Shown: positions 1 to 9,525, counted from the stretch's first letter. The stretch: 64,000 nt of DNA from PoT sp049331405 (GCF_049331405.1 NZ_CP186274.1:9238001-9302000), one strand, 5' to 3'. The notes: generated by a model not told the origin, from the sequence alone. Numbers and translations: made by a program.

Positions 1-1
1 G

Positions 2-202
2 CTCGTGCCCGAGCCGGTGGCCTTCGACCGCGAGGCGGCGTATGTCGCGGCGTCGCTCCATGAGAAGACGCGGGGGCAGGGCATCTCCTTCGGCGATTGC
101 GCCTGCCTTGCGCTGGCCTTGATGCGAGCCGTCCCGGCGGTGACCGCCGAGCGGAAATGGGATTTGTGCGACGTGGGCGTGCAGGTGATCCAGATCAGGT
201 GA
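2..202 (+). CDS. PIN-domain toxin, VapC family (C-terminal part)
   Basis: This is the 3' end of a gene that starts before the window; about 66 residues are visible. The run SFGDCACLALA followed by AVTAERKW matches the C-terminal half of PIN-domain VapC ribonucleases, where the Asp after SxGD and the Asp or Glu of TAD/TAE help build the metal site (here TAE). VapC proteins cleave RNA, often tRNA, and are held inactive by a VapB antitoxin, which would be expected upstream and is outside the window. The gene converges on the minus-strand gene that ends at 235; a GC-rich hairpin-like segment at 208-228 lies between them. Confidence 0.7.
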   Translation, partial: LVPEPVAFDREAAYVAASLHEKTRGQGISFGDCACLALALMRAVPAVTAERKWDLCDVGVQVIQIR

Positions 203-234
203 GGACGAGGGGCGTTCGAGCGTCCCCTACCCAC

Positions 235-615
235 CTATGCGCCACCGAACTCACCGGGTGGAAGCTCATCCTCCAGCGTCGAAAGCAGGAGCACCGCCGC
301 GACATAGAGTTGATCCGTGACACTTTCCCCCGCGGCCTTCGCCTGAACGGCGCGCCGCGACAAGGCCAGCAGGTCGGGCGTGGCCGTGCGCAGCCGCTCG
401 GCCGCGAAGTCGATGGGCATGGCTCGCTCGAACGCATCATCGCCGGCCTCGCCGACCAATGCGGCCAGGTTCTCGCCGCCACACTCCTCGATGGCCACGG
501 CCTCGCCGGCAAGCATGTGCCTGGCGATCGCGGCGGCGGACTGGGGCGTCTCGGCCTCGATGCCTTCGAAGGTGATCCGCATTTCGCGGTAGAGATGGAC
601 GTGGTAGAGCGTCAT
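235..615 (-). CDS. Small plasmid-type protein, 'FEGIEA' family, short form
   Basis: Function unknown. The N-terminal 40 residues (HLYREMRITFEGIEAETP) are clearly paralogous to the proteins at 11909-12493 and 20090-20872, as is the motif DFAAERLR near the middle. Those relatives have a C-terminal block with LLLYPDYAN and GADTYYAF; this 126-residue copy lacks it and ends in an acidic, glycine-rich tail. The start at 615 is preceded by AAAGGA about 8 bases upstream, and copy 3 at 20872 has the same AAAGGAATCA leader. The gene stands alone here, next to a recombinase unit that may have separated it from its operon. No catalytic motif, signal peptide or membrane segment is visible. Confidence 0.7.
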   Translation of the reverse strand: MTLYHVHLYREMRITFEGIEAETPQSAAAIARHMLAGEAVAIEECGGENLAALVGEAGDDAFERAMPIDFAAERLRTATPDLLALSRRAVQAKAAGESVTDQLYVAAVLLLSTLEDELPPGEFGGA

Positions 616-774
616 GGTCTGATTCCTTTCAGAACTGTGGGACGGACGGTAGCGACGTCCCTGTTGAATTGCCGCCGGGATCGAGGGAGCGATTCACGTT
701 CTTCGCTCCTCTCCATCGCCGTGGCCTGTGATGGAGTGGCCTTGCGGACGCGAGGCGCAACCGGTTAAGCTTCA

Positions 775-797
775 ATGCAGGATAAAGGACATTATCC
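775..797 (-). repeat. Left 23-bp inverted repeat / candidate recombination core site
   Basis: Exact reverse complement of 1827-1849. The core GGATAA-(6 bp)-TTATCC is conserved; outside the 23 bp the left copy loses arm symmetry by one base (CGGATAA in place of AGGATAA when read on the minus strand). Confidence 0.75.
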
Positions 798-822
798 GTA
801 GCAGATTGCCCATATCTGCATC

Positions 823-1803
823 TCAAATCGAAATCCTCCGCACCTCCTTCATCATGCTCTTTTCACGGCGGCGATCGTAGAGCTTCGTCGTCTTGATGTC
901 CTCGTGGGCGGCGAGTTCCTGCGCCCGTTCGAGCCTGCCGCCGTTGTTCAGGTACGTCGTGATCCCCGTGGCCCGAAAGGTGTGATTGCAGGTCGTCCTC
1001 GGGAGCGCCGCGGCCCTGGCGCGGCGCTTGATCATCTTGAGGGAGTCGTTCGACGCCATCGCCCTCGGAGTCAGCACGTGGTCCCGGCCGACCGTGCGGA
1101 ACAGGGGGCCTTTCCAGTCGTCCCCCATCCCGGCGGCGGCGAGGTAAGCGTCCATGTAGAGCGCGGCCATGGGATGCGCGGGCACGCAATGGAGCTTGCC
1201 TCCCTTCTCATGCAGCCGGAACCAGACCTCCCCCGCCTCGACGAAGTAATCCTCCATCCGCATGCCCAGCACGGCTCCGATGCGGGCGAAGCTGAAGGCC
1301 ATCGCGGCGATCAGGGCACGGTCGCGCAATCCGATGATCGTGGTCGTCTCGATGCTGTCGAGCAGTCGCCGCGCCTCGCCGGCCGTGAGGACCGGCGTCA
1401 GGCCTCTCCTGATCGCGTACCGGGGCCCTCGCACGGAGGCCGCCGGGTTGAACGGCATGATCTGGCCCGTCACCAGCCAGTCGAACAGCATGCGGATCGC
1501 CGACAGGCACTGCTTCACGCTGGGTTTCGAGCCCGGATGCTGCTCGACATAGGCCGCCACCGTGACGGGCTCGACCTCCCGAAGCTCGAGGCCGCGATCC
1601 TCGCACCAGGTGAAGAACTTCCCCACCGCTCGCGCGTAGGCCCGACGCGTGTTCGCGTTCCGGATATTGGCGGTGAAGAATTCCATGAATCGCCTGCCCG
1701 CCTTCTCCCCGGCCCTCGTGACGATGGTCGGTAGCCAGCAGCTATTCCCCTGCTGTTCGGCCGGGTCGACATCCCCTCCCTTCGTCTCAAGCATCTCGCA
1801 CAT
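823..1803 (-). CDS. Tyrosine recombinase / integrase (XerC/D-like)
   Basis: A site-specific recombinase of 326 residues. The N-terminal SAM-like core-binding domain covers about residues 35-130 (NTRRAYARAVGKFFTWCE). The catalytic domain follows with the full set of active-site residues: Arg in FARIGAVLGM, Lys in HEKGGKLHCVP, HxxR in NHTFRATGI, His in AAHED and the nucleophile in TTKLYDRR. The start at 1803 was chosen over a longer reading from 1857 because GGAGGGGAGG lies about 7 bases before it and because the longer start would run into the inverted repeat at 1827-1849. It probably acts on those flanking repeats. No excisionase gene is adjacent. Confidence 0.9.
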   Translation of the reverse strand: MCEMLETKGGDVDPAEQQGNSCWLPTIVTRAGEKAGRRFMEFFTANIRNANTRRAYARAVGKFFTWCEDRGLELREVEPVTVAAYVEQHPGSKPSVKQCLSAIRMLFDWLVTGQIMPFNPAASVRGPRYAIRRGLTPVLTAGEARRLLDSIETTTIIGLRDRALIAAMAFSFARIGAVLGMRMEDYFVEAGEVWFRLHEKGGKLHCVPAHPMAALYMDAYLAAAGMGDDWKGPLFRTVGRDHVLTPRAMASNDSLKMIKRRARAAALPRTTCNHTFRATGITTYLNNGGRLERAQELAAHEDIKTTKLYDRRREKSMMKEVRRISI

Positions 1804-1826
1804 CCGCAGGCCTCCCCTCCGATACA

Positions 1827-1849
1827 GGATAATGTCCTTTATCCTGCAT
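1827..1849 (+). repeat. Right 23-bp inverted repeat / candidate recombination core site
   Basis: Exact inverted partner of 775-797. Here the palindrome extends to 8-bp arms (CAGGATAA and TTATCCTG, 1825-1846) around the spacer TGTCCT. It lies between the recombinase start and the delta-60 gene, so it may also influence their promoters. Confidence 0.75.
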
Positions 1850-1997
1850 GAGATCATGTCACAATATCTCGGTTTTATGCAAGCGAAAAGACGTCATCGA
1901 ACGCCCATTCGATGCCCCGCCCCTCGACGACCGTCACCCGAGGCGTCGTTGCCCGGGATCAGTCCATGGACCCTCGCTTATCGAAGAAGGTGGGACG

Positions 1998-3950
1998 ATG
2001 AAATCGCAGGACCAATGCCCGGAGAGAGCGGCCGGTAGCCGGATCCCGGCGGCCGGAGGGAGCCGAAGGCGGCTGAAACGCAATAGGGCCCTTGCCCTCG
2101 AATCGCTGGAAGGGCGGATCGTCTGCGCGGCGGGCGATCTCGACCTCACCTTCAACGGGACGGGCAAGGAAGCCATCCAGGTCGGCTCGGTCGGGACCGG
2201 CGGCGCGCCTACGAACGATGTCGCACACGCGGTTGCCGTGCAATCCGACGGCAAGATCGTCCTCGCCGGGACGGCCACCGTCGGCTCCGAAACCGTTTTC
2301 GCCGTGGCTCGCCTGGATTCGGATGGTGCTCTCGATCCGGGGTTCGGCCAGGGCGGGATCGCGACCGTCCCGGTCCCCTACGGCGGCCAGTCCCAGTCCG
2401 CCGCCGACGCCGAGAGCGTCCTGGTCCAGGCCGACGGGCGGATCGTCGTGGCGGGGTCGGCCGCCGGAGATTTCGGGCAGTCGGCGTTCGCCGCGGTGCG
2501 CCTGCTGGCAAATGGACAACTCGATGCGAGCTTCGGCGATGGCGGCCGGCAGACCATCGCCTTTCCGGGCGATGCCAGGGCTTATGCGGCCGCCCTTCAG
2601 CCCGACGGCTTGATCGTCCTGGCGGGCGAGGCGCAGGCGGGTTCGGGGTCGGGAGGCACCCTGTTCGCGGTGGCCCGGCTCACATCGGCCGGCGTGCCCG
2701 ATCCCGGATTCGGCCAGGACGGCGAGCAGACCCTGGGCCTTGCCTCCGGCCCCGCGCAGGACGTGGCGCACGCCGTGGCCATTCAAGCTAATGGTGCCAT
2801 CGTGCTGGCCGGGTCGCACGCGACGGGGCTCGGCGGCAGCGTCTTCGCCCTGGCGAGGATTAACGCACAAGGCATGCCGGATGCGAGCTTCGGCAATGCA
2901 GGCGTCCGGACCATCGCGCTCAGTGCCGGTTCTCAGCCGGCGGATGCCGCCAATGCCATGACCCTGCAACCGGACGGGGCGATCGTCGTGGCCGGCTCGG
3001 CGGGCAACGGTTACGGGGTGGCACGGCTGACCTCCTCGGGCGATCTCGACACGTCCTTCAATCAGACCGGCAAGTACGTGCTGCAATTCCCGGCCTCGTT
3101 CGGATTCCGGAGGGCGGGGGCCAATGGCGTGGTCATGGAATCCGACGGCAAGATCCTCGTGGCGGGGCAGGTGGGGGCGCCGCACGGCGATTTCGGCGTG
3201 ATTCGCCTCAATGGGGACGGCTCGCTCGACGCGGGCTTTGCGGATCGGGGCGAGAGGATGATCCCCTTCAATTTGGGGACATCGAGCTTGTCCGACGACG
3301 ACGATGAGGCGAACGCGGCGGCCCTGACCCCCGACGGCAAGCTCGTCGTGGCCGGATATGCCTCGCTCTCGGGAGGGGGCATCCAGGCTTCGGCGAGATT
3401 CGCGGTGGCGCGCCTGCTCACGGCGAACCCCGGTAATTCCACGCCGCCATCCTCGCCGCCTTCCACGCCCGCTCCGCCCACCGCACCGACCTCGCCGACG
3501 GCCCCGCCATCCATTCCCGTGGCGCCGTCGAAGCCGGCCAGGCCCGTGACGCCGGCCCCGGCGGCGCCTCCCCTGCCGCCCGGCTTCGCGCGGACGCCGC
3601 CGCAGATCGTCGGGGTGCGCGTGCTAAGGGCCCGAAACGGCGTAGTGCGCATCGTGCTGATGCTCGACCAGCGCATCGTGGCCAGGCCGGCCCTGCTTCG
3701 ACGGGCGATTTCCGTGACGGGGCAGGGGGCCGATGGCTCCTATGATGCACCGGGCCGAATCCTCCGGGAATCCTACAATCCTCGGGCTCGATCCATCACC
3801 CTGGCGATGGCGCGGCGGCCTAGCCTCTCCGGGAGCCTGCGCCTGACCGTGAAGGCGACGGGGATCGTGAACCTCCTCGGCCAATCCCTCGACGGGAGGG
3901 GGGACGGCGAGGCTGGGACGGACTTTCTGGCCACGATCGACCTCCCTTGA
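1998..3950 (+). CDS. Delta-60 repeat surface protein
   Basis: A 650-residue protein. After a short basic leader (RRRLKRNRALALESLEGR) it has seven delta-60-type repeats at about residues 50-470, each of the pattern DGKIVLAG - FAVARL - G.LDPGFG. These are known from large extracellular proteins and are thought to form beta-propeller-like folds. A Pro/Ser/Thr-rich linker (about 475-525) leads to a C-terminal beta-rich domain with NLLGQSLDGRGDG. LESLEGR near the N-terminus matches the LExLExR tag of many planctomycete secreted proteins, so an outer-surface location is likely. The ATG at 1998 follows GAAGGTGGG; longer upstream starts add no recognisable sequence. It sits beside the recombinase unit but shows no functional link to it. 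Confidence 0.8.
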   Translation: MKSQDQCPERAAGSRIPAAGGSRRRLKRNRALALESLEGRIVCAAGDLDLTFNGTGKEAIQVGSVGTGGAPTNDVAHAVAVQSDGKIVLAGTATVGSETVFAVARLDSDGALDPGFGQGGIATVPVPYGGQSQSAADAESVLVQADGRIVVAGSAAGDFGQSAFAAVRLLANGQLDASFGDGGRQTIAFPGDARAYAAALQPDGLIVLAGEAQAGSGSGGTLFAVARLTSAGVPDPGFGQDGEQTLGLASGPAQDVAHAVAIQANGAIVLAGSHATGLGGSVFALARINAQGMPDASFGNAGVRTIALSAGSQPADAANAMTLQPDGAIVVAGSAGNGYGVARLTSSGDLDTSFNQTGKYVLQFPASFGFRRAGANGVVMESDGKILVAGQVGAPHGDFGVIRLNGDGSLDAGFADRGERMIPFNLGTSSLSDDDDEANAAALTPDGKLVVAGYASLSGGGIQASARFAVARLLTANPGNSTPPSSPPSTPAPPTAPTSPTAPPSIPVAPSKPARPVTPAPAAPPLPPGFARTPPQIVGVRVLRARNGVVRIVLMLDQRIVARPALLRRAISVTGQGADGSYDAPGRILRESYNPRARSITLAMARRPSLSGSLRLTVKATGIVNLLGQSLDGRGDGEAGTDFLATIDLP

Positions 3951-4170
3951 CGAAGCTTGCGACTCGCCCGCGTGGTCGAAGCAGAGGCCGCGCATCTCTC
4001 CGGGTCCAAAGATCGGACGATCGGTCTCGACCCCCACCGAGGCGTCGAGTCGCCATCGGAGTTCACCATTGGGGCGGCGTCGCCCCGAGCATTTGCTGTC
4101 TTCCCACGAACGGCAGGGACCAAGCGTCGACCCCGATGTCGCGACGCCCGGCAAGGAACCCGGTACCACA

Positions 4171-4557
4171 ATGACCATCCGGCCCAAGACGGTGATCCAC
4201 GGCTCCATGCTCTGCGTCTACGCCGCCTTCGTCGCCGGCAAGCTGGCGCATCGGGACGGCCTGGCCCGATGCGCGCTGGCGGCGGGCGCCCTGTTCTGCA
4301 TCGGCGGCCTCCTGGCACTCGCCGCGTCCTATGTCCGCGGGTTCGCCTCGCGGCGAGAGGTCGCGCGGAGAGCGGGCCGGATCAATCGGCTGAGAAGAAG
4401 CCAATCGCCCGGGTCTCCTTCGATTCGCGGCGATTGCGATCACCCGAACCCGCAGTCGGCCCCATGCCCGTCGCAATCAAGGGCATGCCGGCCGCAAGCC
4501 TGCTCGGAGCCCGCCCGAGCGGGCGCCAGCCCTGAACGGATCCGACCCCCCGGGTGA
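4171..4557 (+). CDS. Small predicted membrane protein, unknown
   Basis: A 128-residue reading frame starting MTIRPKTVIHG. Two hydrophobic stretches (about residues 8-27 and 33-54) look like membrane helices, followed by a basic segment and a Pro/Ser/Arg-rich tail. The tail composition is what non-coding GC-rich DNA often gives, so the true protein may be shorter or absent. The start follows AAGGAACC. No homologous family is recognised. Confidence 0.4.
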   Translation: MTIRPKTVIHGSMLCVYAAFVAGKLAHRDGLARCALAAGALFCIGGLLALAASYVRGFASRREVARRAGRINRLRRSQSPGSPSIRGDCDHPNPQSAPCPSQSRACRPQACSEPARAGASPERIRPPG

Positions 4558-6203
4558 GGGCCACGCCCGCATCGCTCGTACCTGACGCGCAGGCGGTGAT
4601 GCGCCATGTGTTGAAGCCCATGAGCAAGCCGTTCCGCGCCTCCCTGGAGTTGGTCCCCGCGCCGTGCCCGCGCCTACTCCTCGACGGCCCGGGGGCGGCT
4701 ACCGGCATCATCAATAGCCTGGACGGCCCGGCCGACTCGGACGATTTCCGGGTTGGCCTGCCGTTCGAGCGGCTGCGCCATCTCCTGGCACGGGAGGAGG
4801 CCCACCGCCGCGCTTAGCCCATCGTCCCGGATGGTGGCGACCCGTCGGCGGGATTTGAATCGGGAGTGCTGGACATCGTGACCTATCCCTTCCGGTTCAT
4901 GCCGGGCCATTCCGTCGCGCCGGATGCCGAACGCCCACGCGCCCAGCTCCGGGAGATCAACTCGAACCTCTGGAACGGGTCCTTCCCGACGCTGCGCCGC
5001 CGTGCCCGCGTGCCGACGAACCCGCATTTCAACGAGGAGCCGATCGACGACGCGCCGGCGCATAATCTGGTGCTTTGGCCGCGCGACCGCCAGGATGCGA
5101 TCCGCCCCGCGAATTGAGCCGCGGGCGGGTGCTCTGGCATGATGTCAGCCGCGGTCGGCCGAACGTGGACGACCGCTATGCGTTGCACGAACGCCGGCCC
5201 GCAAGACGGCCCCCGTTCAATTTACTGCCCTTGCCGGCCATCGCCGAAGGGCAATAGCGCGGTCTGCATTCCTCCCGCCCTGCGCCGGAGCGACTTCGGC
5301 GGGTAGGGGAGCCCGAGGGATACCATGCGGTGTCCAGGGCGGCACTCACGAGCCGCCCGAGGTCCGGCGCTCGCGGGTCTCTCGCACCGACGGGGCGACA
5401 TCGCCTCGGGCGGCGATCGAAGGCGCTGCCTCGGCCTATCTGCACCTCACCGACAACCAACCTCTCTCCCGCCCCTTTCGGCGAAGTGGCGGGCTCGTCG
5501 GCTTCTGCGCCTGCCCGATCGATCACTGAAATGAGGGGATCCAGCCTTCGTATACGCTCGCCGAATGGGGCTCGCCGGACAATCCCGGGGGAACATCACT
5601 CCGCCCCACCATCGGAGCTCGCGTCCATCTCAAAGGACGGGGGATCCGGGCCCGGACGATGGCACGATGCCCCTCGAAGGCCTTTACAAATCCGCTCACG
5701 CTTACATGACTTACATTGATACATCGCGTCGAAGTTGGATGACTAACTGAGACGATTGAACACGCAATCGGGCGATTGTGAATTGGCTGAAGAGGCCGGG
5801 ATTTACGGCATGGCCGCGGCCCCGTGCCCGGCGACTGAGGAGTTCACGCCGGCCGAGTCGTGCCTGCTGTCGCGTAGGCCGGAGAGCACGTCGAGGATCT
5901 TCCCCTCATCATTTCTCATGTTGAAGCCATGCCGCCAAGCAACGGCCGGGCCGGCAGCCGACCATGATTGCCCACCGTGCCGGACGCCCACACAAGTCAG
6001 TCTTCCAACTCATCCGAACCTGGAGCTCGGCCCAACGGGAAGCTTTTGCACGGTGAAAAAAGACCGCCCCTCGCCGCCGCTTGCGGCAAGGGCATCAGAC
6101 TGCACCCCAAACCATCGACATCAAAAAGCGACAAGAACCCCTTGATCTCATGCGTAACATGCCATTGATCCACGAACGAGCACATGTGCCCGGGGGGGCG
6201 TCC
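4558..6203. other. Gene-poor stretch upstream of the relaxase
   Basis: No convincing gene. A short plus-strand frame at 4866-5117 (WNGSFPTLRRRARV...NPHFNEEPIDDAPAHNLVLWP) has protein-like composition and could be a decayed fragment, but its family is not recognised. Around 5690-5780 the DNA becomes less GC-rich and contains a short palindrome CAATCG-GG-CGATTG (5765-5778). Being upstream of a MobF relaxase, this is the most likely place for a transfer origin, though no nick site can be assigned. Confidence 0.4.
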
Positions 6204-9056
6204 ATGATCCGCATGAAGCCGGTGGGCAATGGCGTGCGGGGCGAGCGGGCCGCGCGGCGGGCGGACCTCTATTACGAGAAGTCCGACGCGGGCTACTATC
6301 GGGGCGAGGGCGGGTCCCGCAGCGAGTGGCTCGGCAAGGGCGCCGAGGCGCTGGGCCTGGCGGGCGAGCCGGAATATGAGCACTTCAAGCGGCTGATCCG
6401 CGGCCTCGACCCGCACACGGGCGAGCAGCTCACCGCCAAGCTGATCGAAGACCGAATCCCAGCCTGGGACGTCACCGCCAGCGTTCCGAAGGGCGTGACC
6501 ATCGCCAAGCTGCGCGGCGATGAGCGCGTCCCCGGCATCATCTGGGAAGCCAATCGGCTAGCGCTGGCCGAGCTGGAACGCTACGCCACCACGCGCGTCC
6601 GCCTGGACGGAAGGCAGGAGGATCGGGTCACCGGCAACCTCGCCATCTATTCCGTGTCCCACGGCGAGACGCGCCCGGTCCTCGACGAGTCGCTGCCCCA
6701 GGACCATCCCTGGCGGATCATGCCGATGCCGGACGACCACATCCACAACGTCGTCGCCAACGTGACGCTCGATGCGGTCGAGGACAAATGGAAGGCGGTC
6801 AAGTTCCGGCCGATCATGGACCTGCGAAAGTATTTCGACCGCTATTTCGACCACTGGCTCTCCCACCTGCTGGCCGAGGCGGGTTACGAGATCGAGACGA
6901 AATGGCGCGACGGCAAATACTATTCGTGGGACATCAAGGGCATGCCCGTCCACCTTGTCGAGCGGCTGTCCGGGCGGAGCCGGGAGGTCGAAGAGGCGGA
7001 GGCCGCGATCATCGCCGAGCGCAAGGAGGCCGCGCGACTGGCCGGAGATCCGGGTTGGGAGCTGATCCCCGACCGACTGAGCGCGGTCGAGCGCGACAAG
7101 CTGGGGGCGACGTCGCGCCGCCACAAGCGCGACGACCTGACGTTCGAAGAATGCCAAGCCTATTGGGACACGCTCTTCTCCGCCGCCGACGCCGCGGCGG
7201 TGGCGGAGCTGATCGACCGCGCCCGGAGCGGGCGCAACCCGCGGCCGGCGCGGACGGTAGGCGAGGCGGTGCGGTTCGCCTACCTGCACCATTCCGAGCG
7301 GGAGTCTTGCATGCGTTGGGAGGAGCTCGCGGCCACGGCGATGGAGCGCTGCATGGGCCACGCCTCGCCGCCCGAGATCGAGGCGGAGGCCGTGAGGCAG
7401 GGCATGATCCTGGGCGTGCTCGGCGGCGAGCGCTTCGCGACGTCGCCCGAGCTGAGGGCGGAGGAACGCTACCTGGCCGAGGCGGCGCTGCTCGGCCGGG
7501 GCGACGTGACCCCGGTCGCCGTGCCGGCAGGCCTCACGCGGACGACGGACGACGGCAAGGTGCTGAACGACGGGCAGTGGCGGGCCGCCCTCGGGCTGCT
7601 GAAATCGGAGAACCGCATCAACCTGCTCGAAGGCCCGGCCGGGGCGGGCAAGTCGTCCCTGCTCGCCAAGTATGAAGAGGCCATGCGAAGGGCCGGCCAT
7701 GCGGTCGCGTATCTCGGCACCACGGCGAAGTCCGTGGGCGTGCTCAAGCGCGACGGCTTTGCCGCCGACACCCTGGCCAGGTTCCTGATCGACGGTGCGA
7801 TGCAGGCGTCGGCACGTGGCCGACGCGTGGTCATCGACGAGGCCTCGATGATGGGGCATCGCGACGCCGTGCGCCTGTTCGAGCTCGCGCAACGGCTCGA
7901 TCTCAAGCTGATCCTCGTGGGCGACGCGGCGCAGCACGGCTCGGTCGGGCGCGGCTCGACCATGCGGCTGCTCGAGGAGTTCGGCGGCATCAGGCCGTTC
8001 CTCGTGCCCGAGATCCTGCGCCAGCGCGAGGCGGAGGACGAGCGCTACCTCCTGGCGGCGACGCAGCTCTCCGAAGGCAAGGCGGAGGAGGGCTTCGCCA
8101 CCCTCGACGCGATGGGCGCGGTGCGGGAGGTCGCCGACGACACCGACCGCTATCGCCACATCGCGGCCGATTACCTGCAGGCCCGGGACGATCGCAAGAG
8201 CTGCCTGATCGTGTCACCGACCCATGCCGAGGCGGCACGCATCACGGCCATGCTCCGCCACGAGCTCAAGGCCGCCGGCCGGCTCTCGCGGGGCGAGCAT
8301 GCGGTGACGCGGCTGGTCGCCCGCGACGCGAGCGAGGCCGAGCGCGGCGACATCCGCAGCTATCATAAGGGGGACGTGCTGGTCTTCCACAAGCACGCCA
8401 AGGGGTACAGGCGGGGCGAACGCGTGAGGGTCGACGACCCGGCGTCCGTGCCGGTGGGGCAGGCCGACCGCTTCGACGTATACCGGCCGGAGACGCTCCT
8501 CCTGGCCCGGGGCGACCTGATCCGCTTCACCGGCACGGTGAAGACGATGGACGGCAAGCACACCTTGAAGAACGGCATGACCAGGACCCTGGGCGAGATC
8601 ACGCCGGGCGGCAATCTGCGCCTGGAAAACGGCTGGGTGATCCCCTCCGACGCCGGGTTCATCCGGCACGGCTACGTCGAGACGAGCATGGGCAGCCAGG
8701 GCAGCACGGTCCAGCGCGCGATCGTCGCGGCCAACTCGCAGTCGGGCAGGGCGGCAAACCGGGAGATGGAATACGTGACGGCGACGCGGGCCAAGGAACG
8801 CGTCACCTTCTACACCGACGACAAGGATTTCCTGCGCGACGCGATCACGCGCAGCTCGCACAAGCGGCTGGCCCTCGACCTGCCGGAGCCCAGACGGCCG
8901 CAGATCGGTCGACCGGATGGCCGGGCGTCGCGCGGCGAGCGCAAGCGTCGGCTGACTCTGACCCAGCTCGCCCGCTCGGCCTACGGAGGCCAGGCGCGCC
9001 CGAACGACAAGCAACATCGAGAAGAAAGGCAGGCCGACCATGGATACGGACGATAG
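6204..9056 (+). CDS. MobF-family conjugative relaxase-helicase (TrwC/TraI-like)
   Basis: A 950-residue protein joining a relaxase to a RecD-like helicase. The N-terminal part has the paired tyrosines (ADLYYEKSDAGYY), SEWLGKGAEALGL and the metal-binding region DDHIHNVVANV (about residues 178-188). The helicase has Walker A GPAGAGKSS (about 477), Walker B VVIDEASMMG (about 541) and late motifs around YVTATRAKERV. Such proteins nick oriT, stay bound to the 5' end and unwind the strand for transfer. The ATG at 6204 (MIRMKPVGNG) was chosen because TrwC relaxases begin shortly before this block; a longer start at 6150 is possible. No coupling protein or type IV secretion genes lie in the window, so transfer machinery must come from elsewhere. 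Confidence 0.9.
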   Translation: MIRMKPVGNGVRGERAARRADLYYEKSDAGYYRGEGGSRSEWLGKGAEALGLAGEPEYEHFKRLIRGLDPHTGEQLTAKLIEDRIPAWDVTASVPKGVTIAKLRGDERVPGIIWEANRLALAELERYATTRVRLDGRQEDRVTGNLAIYSVSHGETRPVLDESLPQDHPWRIMPMPDDHIHNVVANVTLDAVEDKWKAVKFRPIMDLRKYFDRYFDHWLSHLLAEAGYEIETKWRDGKYYSWDIKGMPVHLVERLSGRSREVEEAEAAIIAERKEAARLAGDPGWELIPDRLSAVERDKLGATSRRHKRDDLTFEECQAYWDTLFSAADAAAVAELIDRARSGRNPRPARTVGEAVRFAYLHHSERESCMRWEELAATAMERCMGHASPPEIEAEAVRQGMILGVLGGERFATSPELRAEERYLAEAALLGRGDVTPVAVPAGLTRTTDDGKVLNDGQWRAALGLLKSENRINLLEGPAGAGKSSLLAKYEEAMRRAGHAVAYLGTTAKSVGVLKRDGFAADTLARFLIDGAMQASARGRRVVIDEASMMGHRDAVRLFELAQRLDLKLILVGDAAQHGSVGRGSTMRLLEEFGGIRPFLVPEILRQREAEDERYLLAATQLSEGKAEEGFATLDAMGAVREVADDTDRYRHIAADYLQARDDRKSCLIVSPTHAEAARITAMLRHELKAAGRLSRGEHAVTRLVARDASEAERGDIRSYHKGDVLVFHKHAKGYRRGERVRVDDPASVPVGQADRFDVYRPETLLLARGDLIRFTGTVKTMDGKHTLKNGMTRTLGEITPGGNLRLENGWVIPSDAGFIRHGYVETSMGSQGSTVQRAIVAANSQSGRAANREMEYVTATRAKERVTFYTDDKDFLRDAITRSSHKRLALDLPEPRRPQIGRPDGRASRGERKRRLTLTQLARSAYGGQARPNDKQHREERQADHGYGR

Positions 9057-9525
9057 AACACCCCGGGATAGCTCGCACGGCTCGACCATCCTCGCCGAGA
9101 TGAGGGCCGCCGCCGCCCGCCGGCAGGAGCAGGACGCCGACACGGACAAGCCGCGGGCGGAAGCCTCGGAACGCACGGACCCTCTGCCGCGGCCGGGGAT
9201 GGCATACGCGGCCCATGGGAGGCAGATGCAGCGCCCGCAGATGACGCTGTTCCTGGTCGACAGGGAGTATCTTCCGGATGGCCTGGCCTACTCCGACCTG
9301 CGGCGCTGCCGCATGGTGGCCCCCCGCGAGCCGGGCAAAGGCCCCTTGCTCGTGCTGCGCTTCACGGATGTCGAGGTAAGGATCGAGGGGCGCCGGCTCT
9401 ATTCGCTGTGCCACCTGATCGGGCTGCACCTGATGCCGTGGGTGTGGGAGCATCCCATGCCGGAGGAATGCACCGACGATCAGGCGACGCTCATCCGCAG
9501 GATCAGCGTCGAGGAAATCGCGTGA
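9040..9525 (+). CDS. Relaxase-overlapping accessory protein, unknown
   Basis: A 161-residue protein whose start overlaps the relaxase end by 17 bases, behind GAAGAAAGG, so the two are almost certainly cotranslated. The first 60 residues are charged and probably disordered. The rest is a compact domain with MTLFLVDREYLPDG, a MVAPREPGKGPLLVLRF beta pair and LYSLCHLIGLHLMPWVWEHP. No family is recognised. The coupling suggests a role in relaxosome function or relaxase regulation, which is inference only. Confidence 0.65.
   Translation: MDTDDRTPRDSSHGSTILAEMRAAAARRQEQDADTDKPRAEASERTDPLPRPGMAYAAHGRQMQRPQMTLFLVDREYLPDGLAYSDLRRCRMVAPREPGKGPLLVLRFTDVEVRIEGRRLYSLCHLIGLHLMPWVWEHPMPEECTDDQATLIRRISVEEIA

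Larger units (their letters stand above)
775..1849. mobile_element. Minimal tyrosine-recombinase unit bounded by 23-bp inverted repeats
   Basis: A single recombinase gene (823-1803) is enclosed by two exact 23-bp inverted repeats at 775-797 and 1827-1849. The stop codon lies 25 bases from one repeat and the start 23 bases from the other, so the unit holds nothing else. Each repeat is itself a near-palindrome. The right copy reads CAGGATAA-TGTCCT-TTATCCTG (1825-1846), that is 8-bp arms around a 6-bp spacer, the layout of a tyrosine-recombinase core site. Whether the unit inverts, excises or moves is inference. Confidence 0.65.

Noticed and set aside
208..228. Intrinsic terminator between the VapC-like gene and the convergent gene
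   Set aside because: A GC-rich stem is possible (AGGGG/CCCCT), but it is bulged and has no T tract on either strand.
629..826. A short minus-strand frame between the FEGIEA gene and the recombinase
   Set aside because: It crosses the inverted repeat at 775-797 and has no protein-like features or ribosome site.
6558..8159. A 533-codon minus-strand frame inside the relaxase
   Set aside because: Antisense shadow; the plus strand has relaxase and helicase motifs in full.
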